The position numbers and the translations under genes were made by a program. A model generated the notes under the pieces. It made no database searches. It worked only from the letters and a program-made list of their open reading frames with translations, and was not told where the DNA came from. Of a DNA stretch of 64,000 nt, positions 8,443 through 16,440 are shown piece after piece; the stretch's first letter is position 1, and each line of letters starts with the position of its first letter. The stretch is from Salinisphaera hydrothermalis (GTDB taxonomy: Bacteria > Pseudomonadota > Gammaproteobacteria > Nevskiales > Salinisphaeraceae). The DNA is taken from NCBI RefSeq assembly GCF_040361195.1, contig NZ_APNE01000002.1; one strand, written 5' to 3'.

Positions 8443-9843
8443 TCAACGGCGCTTGGCGGCGACGTAGGCCTGGACTTCGGCGAGCTCGGCCGGCAGGACC
8501 TCGAAACGCTCGGGGGCCGACATGAGATCCGCCATCGCCTCGGGCAACGGCGCGCCGGGGAAGCCGGCGCGCACGATGGCATCCTCGAACTTGGCCGGAT
8601 GCGCGGTGGCGAGCGTGATCATCGGGGTCGTGGCATCGGCGCGACAACGCATCGCCGCGCGGTAGCCTGTCGCGGTATGCGGATCGAGCAGCTCGCCGGT
8701 ATGGGCATGCGCCTCGCGGATGACTTCGAGAATCGTCTCGTCGTCGACGCTGTAGCTGGAAAACAGCGACCGCAGCTGGGCCAGTGGCGCATCGTCGATC
8801 GCCGCCCGGCCCTCGGCGAAGCGGCCGAGCAGATCCCGGACCGCGACGCTGTCGCGTCCGTAGGCCTCGAACAACAGCCGTTCGAAGTTGGACGACACGA
8901 CGATATCCATCGACGGCGCAAGCGTGGCCTGCAGCGCCCGGCGCGAGAAGTCGTTGTCGGCGATCGTGCGATGCAGGATGTCGTTGGCGTTGGTCGCGAT
9001 CACGAACTGCTTGACCGGCAGGCCCATGCGACGGGCCATATAGCCCGCGAAGAGGTTACCGAAGTTCGCCGACGGCACCGTGAACGCCACCTCGCGGTGC
9101 GGCGCGCCCAGGGCGACCGCCGAGGCGACGTAGTACACGATCTGGGCCATGATGCGCGCCCAGTTGATCGAGTTCACCGCGATCAGCCGCCGACCTTGCA
9201 GGAACGACTGATCGGCAAAGCTGGCCTTGACCATTGCCTGGGCATCGTCGAAATCGCCCTGGATGGCGATGTTGTGCACATTGGGCGCGTCCACCGTGGT
9301 CATCTGCCGACGCTGGACAGCCGAGACGCGCTCATGCGGATGCAGGATAAAGATATCGAGCTGGTCGCAGGCACGACAGCCTTCGATCGCGGCCGAGCCG
9401 GTGTCGCCCGACGTCGCGCCCATGATCACGCCGCGCTCGCCCCGCCGGGCCAGAAAATGATCCAGCAGGCGACCGAGCAGCTGTAACGCCACGTCCTTGA
9501 AGGCCAGCGTCGGGCCGTGAAACAGTTCCAGCAGATGGTGGTTGTGCGACAGCTGCTTGAGCGGCACTACCGCATCGTGCTTGAAAGTGGCGTAAGTGTC
9601 CTCGACGATACGCCGGAAATCGTCCTCGGCGATGGCATCGCCCACGAACGGCTTCATCACGCGGAACGCGATCTCGGTGTACGGCAAGCCGGCCATCGCC
9701 GCCAGTTCATCGTGCGAGAACTGCGGGGTGGTTTCCGGCACGTACAGGCCGCCGTCCGGCGCAAGCCCGGTGAGCACCACCTCTTCAAAATTCAACGCCG
9801 GGGCATCACCCCGGGTGCTGATATAGCGCATCGCCTCCGTCAT
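8443..9843 (-). CDS. thrC: ThrC, threonine synthase
   Basis: Converts O-phospho-L-homoserine to L-threonine, the last step of threonine synthesis. The 466-residue PLP enzyme starts with the family's 'R-Y-I-S-T-R-G' and carries the PLP lysine in 'G-P-T-L-A-F-K-D' (Lys116) and the phosphate/PLP loop 'G-A-T-S-G-D-T-G-S-A-A'. The ATG at 9843 lies two bases after the hom stop, with GAGG just upstream inside hom; the longer open frame running back into hom is a shadow. Translational coupling with hom is likely. Confidence 0.95.
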   Translation of the reverse strand: MTEAMRYISTRGDAPALNFEEVVLTGLAPDGGLYVPETTPQFSHDELAAMAGLPYTEIAFRVMKPFVGDAIAEDDFRRIVEDTYATFKHDAVVPLKQLSHNHHLLELFHGPTLAFKDVALQLLGRLLDHFLARRGERGVIMGATSGDTGSAAIEGCRACDQLDIFILHPHERVSAVQRRQMTTVDAPNVHNIAIQGDFDDAQAMVKASFADQSFLQGRRLIAVNSINWARIMAQIVYYVASAVALGAPHREVAFTVPSANFGNLFAGYMARRMGLPVKQFVIATNANDILHRTIADNDFSRRALQATLAPSMDIVVSSNFERLLFEAYGRDSVAVRDLLGRFAEGRAAIDDAPLAQLRSLFSSYSVDDETILEVIREAHAHTGELLDPHTATGYRAAMRCRADATTPMITLATAHPAKFEDAIVRAGFPGAPLPEAMADLMSAPERFEVLPAELAEVQAYVAAKRR

Positions 9844-9845
9844 TC

Positions 9846-11162
9846 CTAGTCCTCGAATTCGGCCACGCGGTAGTGCACCACGCCGTCGCGCGTGGTGGGC
9901 AGCGCCTTGATGTGGTCGAGCGCCTCGTGCAGCGTGCCCTCGCGCGCTGGCTTGGTGACGATGATGACCCGGGCGTCGTCCTCGGCGGTCGGCGGGTCCT
10001 TCTGCAGGATGGCCTCGATGCCGATCTCCAGCTCGGCCAGCATGCGCGTGATCTCGGCCATCACGCCGGTCTTGTCGGCGACCTGTACCCGGAAATAATG
10101 GCCGCAAACGAAATCCGGCGATTCCAGGATCGGCTCTTCGGTGATCTGATCCGGCTGGAACGCCAGATGCGGTACGCGTCCGCTCGGATCCACGCTCATC
10201 ATGCGGGCCGTATCGATCAGGTCGGCCACCACAGCCGAGGCGGTCGCGCCGGCCCCGGCGCCGGCGCCGTAATAGGCCGTCGGCCCCACGGCGTCGCCGT
10301 GGACCATGATCGCGTTCTTCTCGCCCTCGACGTTGGCCAGCAACGCGCGTTCCGGCACCAGCGTCGGATGCACGCGCATCGCCACGCCGGTTTCCTGACG
10401 CTGGGCGATGCCGAGATGCTTGACCCGATAGCCGAGCTCTTCGGCATACTCGATGTCGTCGGCCGCGATACCCCGGATGCCATCGGTGACGATGCGATCG
10501 AACGACAACGGGATGCCGAACGCGATGCTGCCGAGAATCGCCAGCTTGTGCGCGGCGTCGATGCCGTCGACGTCAAAGGTGGGATCGGCCTCGGCGAAGC
10601 CGAGCTTCTGCGCCTCGGCCAGCGCCTGTTCGAAAGTCACGCCCTCGAACTTCATCTGGCTGAGGATGAAGTTGCCGGTGCCGTTGATGATGCCGGCCAC
10701 CCATTCGATGCGGTTGGCCGCCAACGATTCGCGGATCGCCTTGATGATCGGGATGCCGCCGGCCACCGCCGCTTCGAACGACACGACCACACCGGCTTCG
10801 TCGGCCGCGGCGAAGATCTCGTTGCCGTGCAGCGCGATCAGGTGCTTGTTCGCGGTCACGACGTGCTTGCCGTTGGCGATCGCTGCCATGACCAGCTCAT
10901 AGGCCAGTTCGTCGCCACCGATCAGCTCGAGCACTACGTCGATGTTCGGATCCTCGACGATGGCCCGGGCATCGGTGCCGATATCAATGGCGCCGGTCTC
11001 GCAGTCGCGCGCGCGATCCAGGCTACGCACCGCTGCCCGAGTCACGCGAATCTCGCGGCCGGCACGGCGGGTGATTTCATCGCCGTTGCGCGCGAGCAGA
11101 TTGACCACGCCGGCACCGACGGTGCCGAGGCCGAGTACGCCGACCTTGACCGGTTCCATCAT
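9846..11162 (-). CDS. hom: Hom, homoserine dehydrogenase
   Basis: NAD(P)H-dependent reduction of aspartate semialdehyde to homoserine, the branch point to threonine and methionine. The 438-residue monofunctional enzyme has the Rossmann motif G-L-G-T-V-G (11-16), the catalytic-domain pattern 'N-G-T-G-N-F-I-L' and a C-terminal ACT domain (about 350-430) expected to give threonine feedback control. There is no fused aspartokinase. It lies 144 bp downstream of alaC and immediately upstream of thrC, the Pseudomonas-like hom-thrC arrangement. Confidence 0.96.
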   Translation of the reverse strand: MMEPVKVGVLGLGTVGAGVVNLLARNGDEITRRAGREIRVTRAAVRSLDRARDCETGAIDIGTDARAIVEDPNIDVVLELIGGDELAYELVMAAIANGKHVVTANKHLIALHGNEIFAAADEAGVVVSFEAAVAGGIPIIKAIRESLAANRIEWVAGIINGTGNFILSQMKFEGVTFEQALAEAQKLGFAEADPTFDVDGIDAAHKLAILGSIAFGIPLSFDRIVTDGIRGIAADDIEYAEELGYRVKHLGIAQRQETGVAMRVHPTLVPERALLANVEGEKNAIMVHGDAVGPTAYYGAGAGAGATASAVVADLIDTARMMSVDPSGRVPHLAFQPDQITEEPILESPDFVCGHYFRVQVADKTGVMAEITRMLAELEIGIEAILQKDPPTAEDDARVIIVTKPAREGTLHEALDHIKALPTTRDGVVHYRVAEFED

Positions 11163-11306
11163 CGTGACTGTCCTCGTTTGCGGCGCCCGCCCCGAGTCCC
11201 GGTCGGCGCCCTTCTGATTGATGCGTTGAGAGATTGTATCGACCCGGCCCGCGCTCGTGCCGGCCGGGCCTGACCGCCCGGCGACGACGCCGAACGCAGC
11301 GTTGCG

Positions 11307-12515
11307 TTACGCCGCAATCACACCGTCGCGCTTGAACATGCGCTTGATGTTGCGCAGCGCCTGGCGCGTGCGTTGTTCGTTCTCGATCAGACCGAAGCGC
11401 ACATGGGTATCGCCGTATTCGCCGAAGCCCACGCCGGGCGAGACCGCCACATAGGCCTCCGCGAGCAGCTTCTTGGTGAAATCGAGCGACCCCATATGCT
11501 GATAGGCCTCGGGGATACGCGCCCAGACGAACATGGTCGCCTTGGGCCGCTCCACCGGCCAGCCGATCTCGTTGAGGCCGTCACAGAGCACGTTGCGTCG
11601 TTTCTCGTACAGATCGCGAATCTCGGTGACGCAATCCTGCGGCCCGTTGAGCGCGGCAATGGCCGCCACCTGCACCGGCGTGAACATGCCGTAGTCGAGA
11701 TACGACTTCATGCGCGCCAGCGCGGCGATGAGTTCCGGGTTGCCGCACATGAAGCCGACGCGCCAGCCCGGCATGTTGTAGCTCTTGGACAGGGTGAAGC
11801 ACTCCACCGCGACATCCTTGGCCCCGGGCACCTGCAGAATCGAGGGCGCCTCATAACCGTCGAACGTCAGATCGGCATAAGCCAGATCCTGCACGATCCA
11901 AAGGTCATATTCCTTGGCCATCTCGACCATGCGCTCGAAGAAATCGAGCTCGACGCACTGGGTGGTCGGGTTGCCCGGGAAATTAAGCAGCATCATCTTC
12001 GGACGCGGCCAGGATTCCTTGATCGCTTTTTCCAGCTCGGCGAAGAAATCCGTATCCGGCATCATGCGCACATGGCGCACGTCCGCCCCGGCGATCACAG
12101 CGCCGTACGGATGGATCGGATAGGCCGGGTTCGGCACGAGCACCTGGTCGCCATGCTCAAGGATCGCCAGCATCAGATGCGCCAGCCCTTCCTTCGAGCC
12201 CATGGTGACGATGGCCTCGCTCTCCGGATCGATATCGACGTCGTAACGGCGCTTGTACCAGGCCGAGATCGCCTGTCGAAGCCGCAGCACGCCGCGCGAT
12301 ACGGAGTAGCGATGGGTATCCGGGCGCTGCACCGCTTCGGTGAGCTTCTCCACGATATGCGGCGGCGTGGGCCGGTCCGGATTGCCCATGCCGAAATCGA
12401 TGATGTCCTCGCCCCGCGCTCGCGCCGCCTGCTTCAACTCATTGATAATCGCGAACACGTACGGCGGCAGACGATTGATGCGTACGAAGTTGGATTTCGA
12501 TGAAGCGTTGGCCAT
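11307..12515 (-). CDS. alaC: AlaC-type alanine/glutamate aminotransferase
   Basis: Fold-type I PLP aminotransferase interconverting pyruvate + glutamate with alanine + 2-oxoglutarate. The 402-residue protein shows 'D-F-G-M-G-N-P-D' near the N-terminus, 'F-P-G-N-P-T-T' for substrate binding, the PLP lysine in 'L-S-K-S-Y-N-M-P-G-W-R' (Lys244) and the carboxylate-binding Arg in 'H-V-R-F-G'. These patterns match AlaC (YfdZ) rather than AspC or DapC, though DAP aminotransferases of the LL type are relatives. Its position upstream of hom-thrC is common in proteobacteria. Its promoter must lie in 12516-12624. Confidence 0.88.
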   Translation of the reverse strand: MANASSKSNFVRINRLPPYVFAIINELKQAARARGEDIIDFGMGNPDRPTPPHIVEKLTEAVQRPDTHRYSVSRGVLRLRQAISAWYKRRYDVDIDPESEAIVTMGSKEGLAHLMLAILEHGDQVLVPNPAYPIHPYGAVIAGADVRHVRMMPDTDFFAELEKAIKESWPRPKMMLLNFPGNPTTQCVELDFFERMVEMAKEYDLWIVQDLAYADLTFDGYEAPSILQVPGAKDVAVECFTLSKSYNMPGWRVGFMCGNPELIAALARMKSYLDYGMFTPVQVAAIAALNGPQDCVTEIRDLYEKRRNVLCDGLNEIGWPVERPKATMFVWARIPEAYQHMGSLDFTKKLLAEAYVAVSPGVGFGEYGDTHVRFGLIENEQRTRQALRNIKRMFKRDGVIAA

Positions 12516-12624
12516 GGTTTTTCAGGCGGTTGGTGCGCGCCACAGCGGGCGCAGGTAGGCAATCGGTCAAACGTCGGAGTCTGCCAGATTCACCGGCGCG
12601 GCACTACCGGAGTGCGGTCGATGA

Positions 12625-13599
12625 TCAGTGGTCGGGCAGCACCTTCTGTGGATTGATCGGATCGCCGTCCTTGCGAATCTCGAAATGCAGCATCGGCTTG
12701 TTTTCGGGGCCGAGCCCCATATCTGCGATATGCGCGCCCGCTTGAACTGTCTGACCCTGCTTGACCCGACTGTGCTCGACGAAGCCGTAGGCCGAGAGAT
12801 AATGCTGATCGTGCTTGATGATGATCAGCTTGCCATAGCCCTTCAGACCGGAGCCGTTATAGACCACGGTTCCGCTGGATGCCGCATAGATCGGGGAGCC
12901 GACCTTGCCGCCGATCTCGATGCCGCGTCGACGCGCTGACGGATCGTAGGCGCGCAGCAACGAGCCGCTGGCCGGCCATTGCCAGCCGTCCGCACTCGGG
13001 CCGCCCGCCTTGACCGTCGTCTGCCGCGTTGTCGCGGAAGACGTCGCATGGTCGATGGAGTTCTCTTCCTGCGAATTGGCCTGGGCCGTCGTCGCCGATT
13101 GCCCGCCCCCGCTCGGCGAGCTCGACTTCGTGACGTGATCCGGCGCGGCTGAAGACCCGGTGCTCGGATTCTGCGTCACCGTCGGCGTACCCGGCGATTG
13201 CAACGGCTGCACGTGGCCGTCCGAATCCGACGAGGGGGCCGATCGCGGCGGACCGTTGTAGCCACCGGTGTTCGAAGGCGCCGGTTGCGTGCCCGACATA
13301 CGCGCATAATCGAGCCGCGGATACGGTTTCAGCGTGAGCTGCTGGCCGACGCGTATGCGATACGGCGGACCGATATGATTCCAGCGCGCCAGGTTGTGCC
13401 AGTCGATATCGTAATGCTGGGCGATCTCCGAGAGCGTGTCGCCGCGCTGCACCGTATAGCTGTCGGGCCGCATAGCCCGGTTGATCGAGCAACCGGACAT
13501 CAGCGCCGTGGCGGCCACCCCCAGCGTGGCCAGACCCACGGCTAAACGACGTGGCGATAAACCAGGTAAGCGATCACGACCAAGACAACGAATATCCAT
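12625..13599 (-). CDS. nlpD: NlpD-like LysM/LytM lipoprotein
   Basis: Outer-membrane lipoprotein regulating cell-wall amidases at the septum. The 324-residue precursor has an Arg-rich N-terminus, a hydrophobic stretch and a lipobox L-M-S-G-C (Cys37). A LysM domain follows (about 47-92), then a roughly 105-residue Ser/Thr/Gln/Pro-rich linker, and a C-terminal LytM (M23) domain. The LytM domain reads G-I-E-I-G where active peptidases have H-x-G-x-D, so it is probably catalytically dead and acts as an activator, as in E. coli NlpD. The chosen ATG overlaps yqaA by 58 bases; a GTG at 13539 is possible but would remove the basic n-region. No rpoS follows. Confidence 0.87.
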   Translation of the reverse strand: MDIRCLGRDRLPGLSPRRLAVGLATLGVAATALMSGCSINRAMRPDSYTVQRGDTLSEIAQHYDIDWHNLARWNHIGPPYRIRVGQQLTLKPYPRLDYARMSGTQPAPSNTGGYNGPPRSAPSSDSDGHVQPLQSPGTPTVTQNPSTGSSAAPDHVTKSSSPSGGGQSATTAQANSQEENSIDHATSSATTRQTTVKAGGPSADGWQWPASGSLLRAYDPSARRRGIEIGGKVGSPIYAASSGTVVYNGSGLKGYGKLIIIKHDQHYLSAYGFVEHSRVKQGQTVQAGAHIADMGLGPENKPMLHFEIRKDGDPINPQKVLPDH

Positions 13600-14144
13600 C
13601 CGATCCAGTCCAGATATTTGAGTAGTCGGTCCTCGAACATGGGTCCGAGCCAGCGCACGAGCCCGGCGACCAGAAAGAACCGTGCGCCGCGCCCGACCGC
13701 CGATGCAAGCGCAAAGGCCAATAGCGGCATGCCGAGGGCACCGGCAGCAATGGTGAAAAGTTTATAGGGCACCGGAGAAAAACCGGCAAACAGAACCGCC
13801 CAGAAGCCGTATTCGGCGAACCAGTGACGGACTGTTTCGTAACCCTGTTCATAGCCGAGACTATGCAGCCACGGAAGCAACGGGTCGATGAACAGCGCCC
13901 CGATCAGGTAACCGAACAAGCCGCCGACGGTGGAACCGAGCGTCGCGATACCGGCATAACGCAAGAAACGCGCGCGCCTGGCCAGCGTCATCGGAATGAG
14001 CATGACGTCCGGCGGAATAGGAAAGAATGAACTCTCGGCGAAGGCGAGCGCCGCGAGCCAGACCTGGGCGTGGCGATGCGCGGCGGCCCGCACCACCGCG
14101 TCGTACAGACGGCGCCAGGCGCCGGGCCGGCGCGATGCGGCCAC
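13542..14144 (-). CDS. yqaA: YqaA-family (DedA/VTT-like) membrane protein
   Basis: A 200-residue inner-membrane protein of the SNARE-associated/VTT (DedA-related) group. Diagnostic segments are 'A-E-S-S-F-F-P-I-P-P-D' near residue 37, the Gly-rich 'G-S-T-V-G-G-L-F-G-Y-L-I-G' and 'F-T-I-A-A-G' after a 'S-P-V-P-Y-K' turn; a last hydrophobic helix ends the protein. Members are thought to take part in lipid handling or envelope homeostasis, but the exact function of YqaA is not established. It sits between pcm (2-bp gap) and nlpD (overlapping), an insertion into the usual surE-pcm-nlpD order. Confidence 0.85.
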   Translation of the reverse strand: MAASRRPGAWRRLYDAVVRAAAHRHAQVWLAALAFAESSFFPIPPDVMLIPMTLARRARFLRYAGIATLGSTVGGLFGYLIGALFIDPLLPWLHSLGYEQGYETVRHWFAEYGFWAVLFAGFSPVPYKLFTIAAGALGMPLLAFALASAVGRGARFFLVAGLVRWLGPMFEDRLLKYLDWIGWIFVVLVVIAYLVYRHVV

Positions 14145-14146
14145 GC

Positions 14147-14827
14147 CTAGTCGTGCCCCTCGATCAACGGCACAAAGCTCACTGGATCGAGATCCTCGCG
14201 CTGGAACGACTGGCCCTGGCGCCGCACCACAACCAGACGCTGACCGCCGCCGGACGCGCCGACGGGCACGATCATCCGGCCTTGTTCGGCCATTTGTTCA
14301 TATAACGAGGTCGGCAACGCCTCGGCGCCAGCCGTGACCAGAATCACATCGAATGGCCCATACGACGGCAGCCCGAGCACATCGTCGCGTGCTTCGCGCG
14401 GGCGGATATTGCGATAACCGAGCTCGGCGAACCGGCGGCGCGCCTGATCGTACAGTGGCTTGATCCGCTCGACGGTATAGACGGTGGCCACCAGTTCGGC
14501 CAGAACGGCGGCCTGGTATCCGCTGCCGGTGCCGATTTCCAGCACGTGGTCCGGCACGCCGTCGGCCAGTAGCAGACTGGTCATCTGGGCCACGATATAC
14601 GGCTGCGAAATGGTCTGGCCGTAGCCGATGGGCAGCGCGGTATCGTCGTAAGCGCGGCTGGTCATGGCCTCGTCCACGAACATATGACGGGGTACGCGAT
14701 TCATCGCCTCGAGTACGCGTTCGTCGCGGATACCGAGTTGCTCCAGCCGTGCAATCAGCCGCGCGCGGCTGCGCGCCGAGGCCATGCCGAAGCCACGGAC
14801 ATGGGGATGCTTGTCGGGTTGCATCAT
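14147..14827 (-). CDS. pcm: Pcm, protein-L-isoaspartate O-methyltransferase
   Basis: SAM-dependent repair methyltransferase that labels L-isoaspartyl residues in aged proteins. The SAM-binding motif I 'L-E-I-G-T-G-S-G-Y-Q-A-A' is clear, as are 'Y-G-Q-T-I-S-Q-P-Y-I-V-A' and the 'A-G-A-E-A-L-P' region. The ATG at 14827, which overlaps the surE stop (TGATG), gives 226 residues (E. coli 208); the upstream open frame inside surE is noise. Order surE-pcm matches the stationary-phase survival operon of gammaproteobacteria. Confidence 0.95.
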   Translation of the reverse strand: MMQPDKHPHVRGFGMASARSRARLIARLEQLGIRDERVLEAMNRVPRHMFVDEAMTSRAYDDTALPIGYGQTISQPYIVAQMTSLLLADGVPDHVLEIGTGSGYQAAVLAELVATVYTVERIKPLYDQARRRFAELGYRNIRPREARDDVLGLPSYGPFDVILVTAGAEALPTSLYEQMAEQGRMIVPVGASGGGQRLVVVRRQGQSFQREDLDPVSFVPLIEGHD

Positions 14828-15576
14828 CACAGGCGGTCCAGCCAGTCGGACAACGACGACAGGCTGGCATGCCGCGTCAGGTCGATCTGCAACGGCGTGA
14901 TCGAAACGAAGCCGTCGTTGACCGCATGAAAATCCGTGCCCGGGCCGGCGTCCGCCTGCGCCCCGGCCGGTCCGATCCAATACACCCGCCGCCCGCGCGG
15001 ATCGCGATCGGCGATCAGCTTTTCGGCGCGGTGACGATAACCCAGTCGCGTCGCGCGATAGCCCGCCAGATCCTCGTAGGCTCGGTCCGGGACATTGACG
15101 TTGAGGATGGTATCGGCCGGCAACGGATGCGCCACAAGCAAACGGACCATCGACACCGCAACGCGCGCCGCGGTGTCGTAATGAACACAGGCGTCGCCGA
15201 CCAGCGAAATCGCGATCGCCGGCAGCCCGAGCGAGCGCCCCTCCGTCGCGGCCGCTACCGTTCCCGAATACAACACATCATCGCCGAGATTGGCGCCGGT
15301 ATTGATGCCGGAGACCACCATGTCGGCGTCCTCATCGAACAGGCCGGTCGTGGCCAGATGGACACAATCGGTCGGCGTGCCGTCGACGGCGAAGACATTG
15401 TCGTCGACCTCGCGCACCCGAAGCGGACGTTCCAGGGTGAGAGAATTACTCGCGCCGCTCCGATTGCGATCCGGCGCCACCGTGACGACATCGTCACAGA
15501 CCGTGGCCATGGCGGCGCGCAGCGCCGCGAGACCGGGTGCATGGCACCCGTCGTCGTTACTCAAAAGTAGTCGCAT
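14827..15576 (-). CDS. surE: SurE, 5'/3'-nucleotidase
   Basis: Metal-dependent survival nucleotidase hydrolysing nucleoside monophosphates and short polyphosphate. The 249-residue protein begins M-R-L-L-L-S-N-D-D-G, with the Asp-Asp metal pair at residues 8-9, and has the family signature 'S-G-I-N-T-G-A-N-L-G-D-D-V-L-Y-S-G-T-V'. The start is fixed at 15576 by that N-terminus; the frame is open 14 codons further upstream but lacks similarity. It is the first gene of surE-pcm-yqaA-nlpD. The 307-bp upstream gap holds a small mobile element. Confidence 0.96.
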   Translation of the reverse strand: MRLLLSNDDGCHAPGLAALRAAMATVCDDVVTVAPDRNRSGASNSLTLERPLRVREVDDNVFAVDGTPTDCVHLATTGLFDEDADMVVSGINTGANLGDDVLYSGTVAAATEGRSLGLPAIAISLVGDACVHYDTAARVAVSMVRLLVAHPLPADTILNVNVPDRAYEDLAGYRATRLGYRHRAEKLIADRDPRGRRVYWIGPAGAQADAGPGTDFHAVNDGFVSITPLQIDLTRHASLSSLSDWLDRL

Positions 15577-15629
15577 GAACAGACAAGGCTTGCGTGGTAT
15601 CAACGCGCGTGCATGCACGCGTTCAGCTC

Positions 15630-15811
15630 GCTAAGGTCTGTTGATGCACCGCTCGAGCGCCGCGTTGGCATCCGCACATCGCGGCCGACAAGGCAACGAA
15701 TCGTCGCGTCGTGGCATGCCACGGCCGAGACTCGCAACGCCCCCGGGACGCGATTTGCGGCCGCCCCGCTGGTCGCGAGCGGACTCGCACGAAGCATCAA
15801 CAGGCCCTAGC
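15630..15811. mobile_element. MITE-like element with 18-bp terminal inverted repeats
   Basis: Left end GCTAAGGTCTGTTGATGC (15630-15647) and right end GCATCAACAGGCCCTAGC (15794-15811) are inverted copies matching at 16 of 18 positions. Outer bases read CTAA and CTAG, compatible with a CTAG/TA target as used by IS630-type transposases. A perfect 12-bp palindrome, GTGGCATGCCAC (15711-15722), sits almost at the centre, and the arms between are partly complementary, so the 182-bp unit could fold into a long imperfect hairpin. It has no transposase. It fills most of the 307-bp gap between the divergent surE and smr genes, so both promoters lie beside or inside it. Confidence 0.6.
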
Positions 15812-15883
15812 ATAGCTTATAGACACCGTGTTTGGCTTTGCCGTATTGGCCACGAAGAGCGATATTCCGGGAAGAATGGCGGC

Positions 15884-16438
15884 GTGAGCGATTCCGACGA
15901 CAACGACGACAGCATCAGCGCCGAGGACAGCGCCCTGTTCCGCAGCATGGTCGGCCCGGTGGCCACCGTACGCCAGGACAAACGTGTACGCCGACGCTCC
16001 CTGCCCTCGGCCCGACCGCGTATGCGCGAAGCCGACGAAGCGGCCGTGATGGCTGAACTGCTCACCGATGCACCGCCCGATCCGGATATCGAGACTGGCG
16101 ACGATCTGGTGCACCGGCGCGAAGGCGTGCAACACGCGGTCATCCGGCGCCTGCGCCGTGGTCATTATCGCTGCCAGGCGGAAATCGACCTGCACGGCAT
16201 GGTGGTCGATGTCGCCCGCCAATGCCTGGGCGAATTTCTGCACGAGGCGCTGGAACGCGGCTATCGCTGCGTACGGGTCATCCACGGCAAGGGACTGCGC
16301 TCGGGCAACCGCGGCCCGGTGCTCAAGATCAAGGTCGCCGGCTGGCTCAGACAGCGCGAGGAAGTGCTGGCCTATGCCTCGGCTCGCCCGGTGGACGGCG
16401 GCACGGGGGCGCTCTACGTCCTGCTCCGAAAAACCTAG
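15884..16438 (+). CDS. smrB: Smr-domain endonuclease (SmrB/YfcN-like)
   Basis: A 184-residue protein with a disordered acidic N-terminus (many Asp/Ser), a basic linker and a C-terminal Smr domain carrying both family signatures: 'E-I-D-L-H-G-M' near residue 105 and 'I-H-G-K-G-L-R-S' near 133. SmrB proteins cleave mRNA at collided ribosomes; others of the family act in recombination. The GTG at 15884 is preceded by GGGAAG and gives the same length as E. coli YfcN (183); the frame is open further upstream through the inverted-repeat element but without similarity. It is convergent with truD, stops two bases apart. Confidence 0.85.
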   Translation: MSDSDDNDDSISAEDSALFRSMVGPVATVRQDKRVRRRSLPSARPRMREADEAAVMAELLTDAPPDPDIETGDDLVHRREGVQHAVIRRLRRGHYRCQAEIDLHGMVVDVARQCLGEFLHEALERGYRCVRVIHGKGLRSGNRGPVLKIKVAGWLRQREEVLAYASARPVDGGTGALYVLLRKT

Positions 16439-16440
16439 AC

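Noticed and set aside
11245..11275. GC-rich inverted repeat between hom and alaC (GGCCCG with CGGGCC)
   Set aside because: Short arms, no T-tract in either direction, and both genes are on the same strand and likely co-transcribed; not a convincing terminator.
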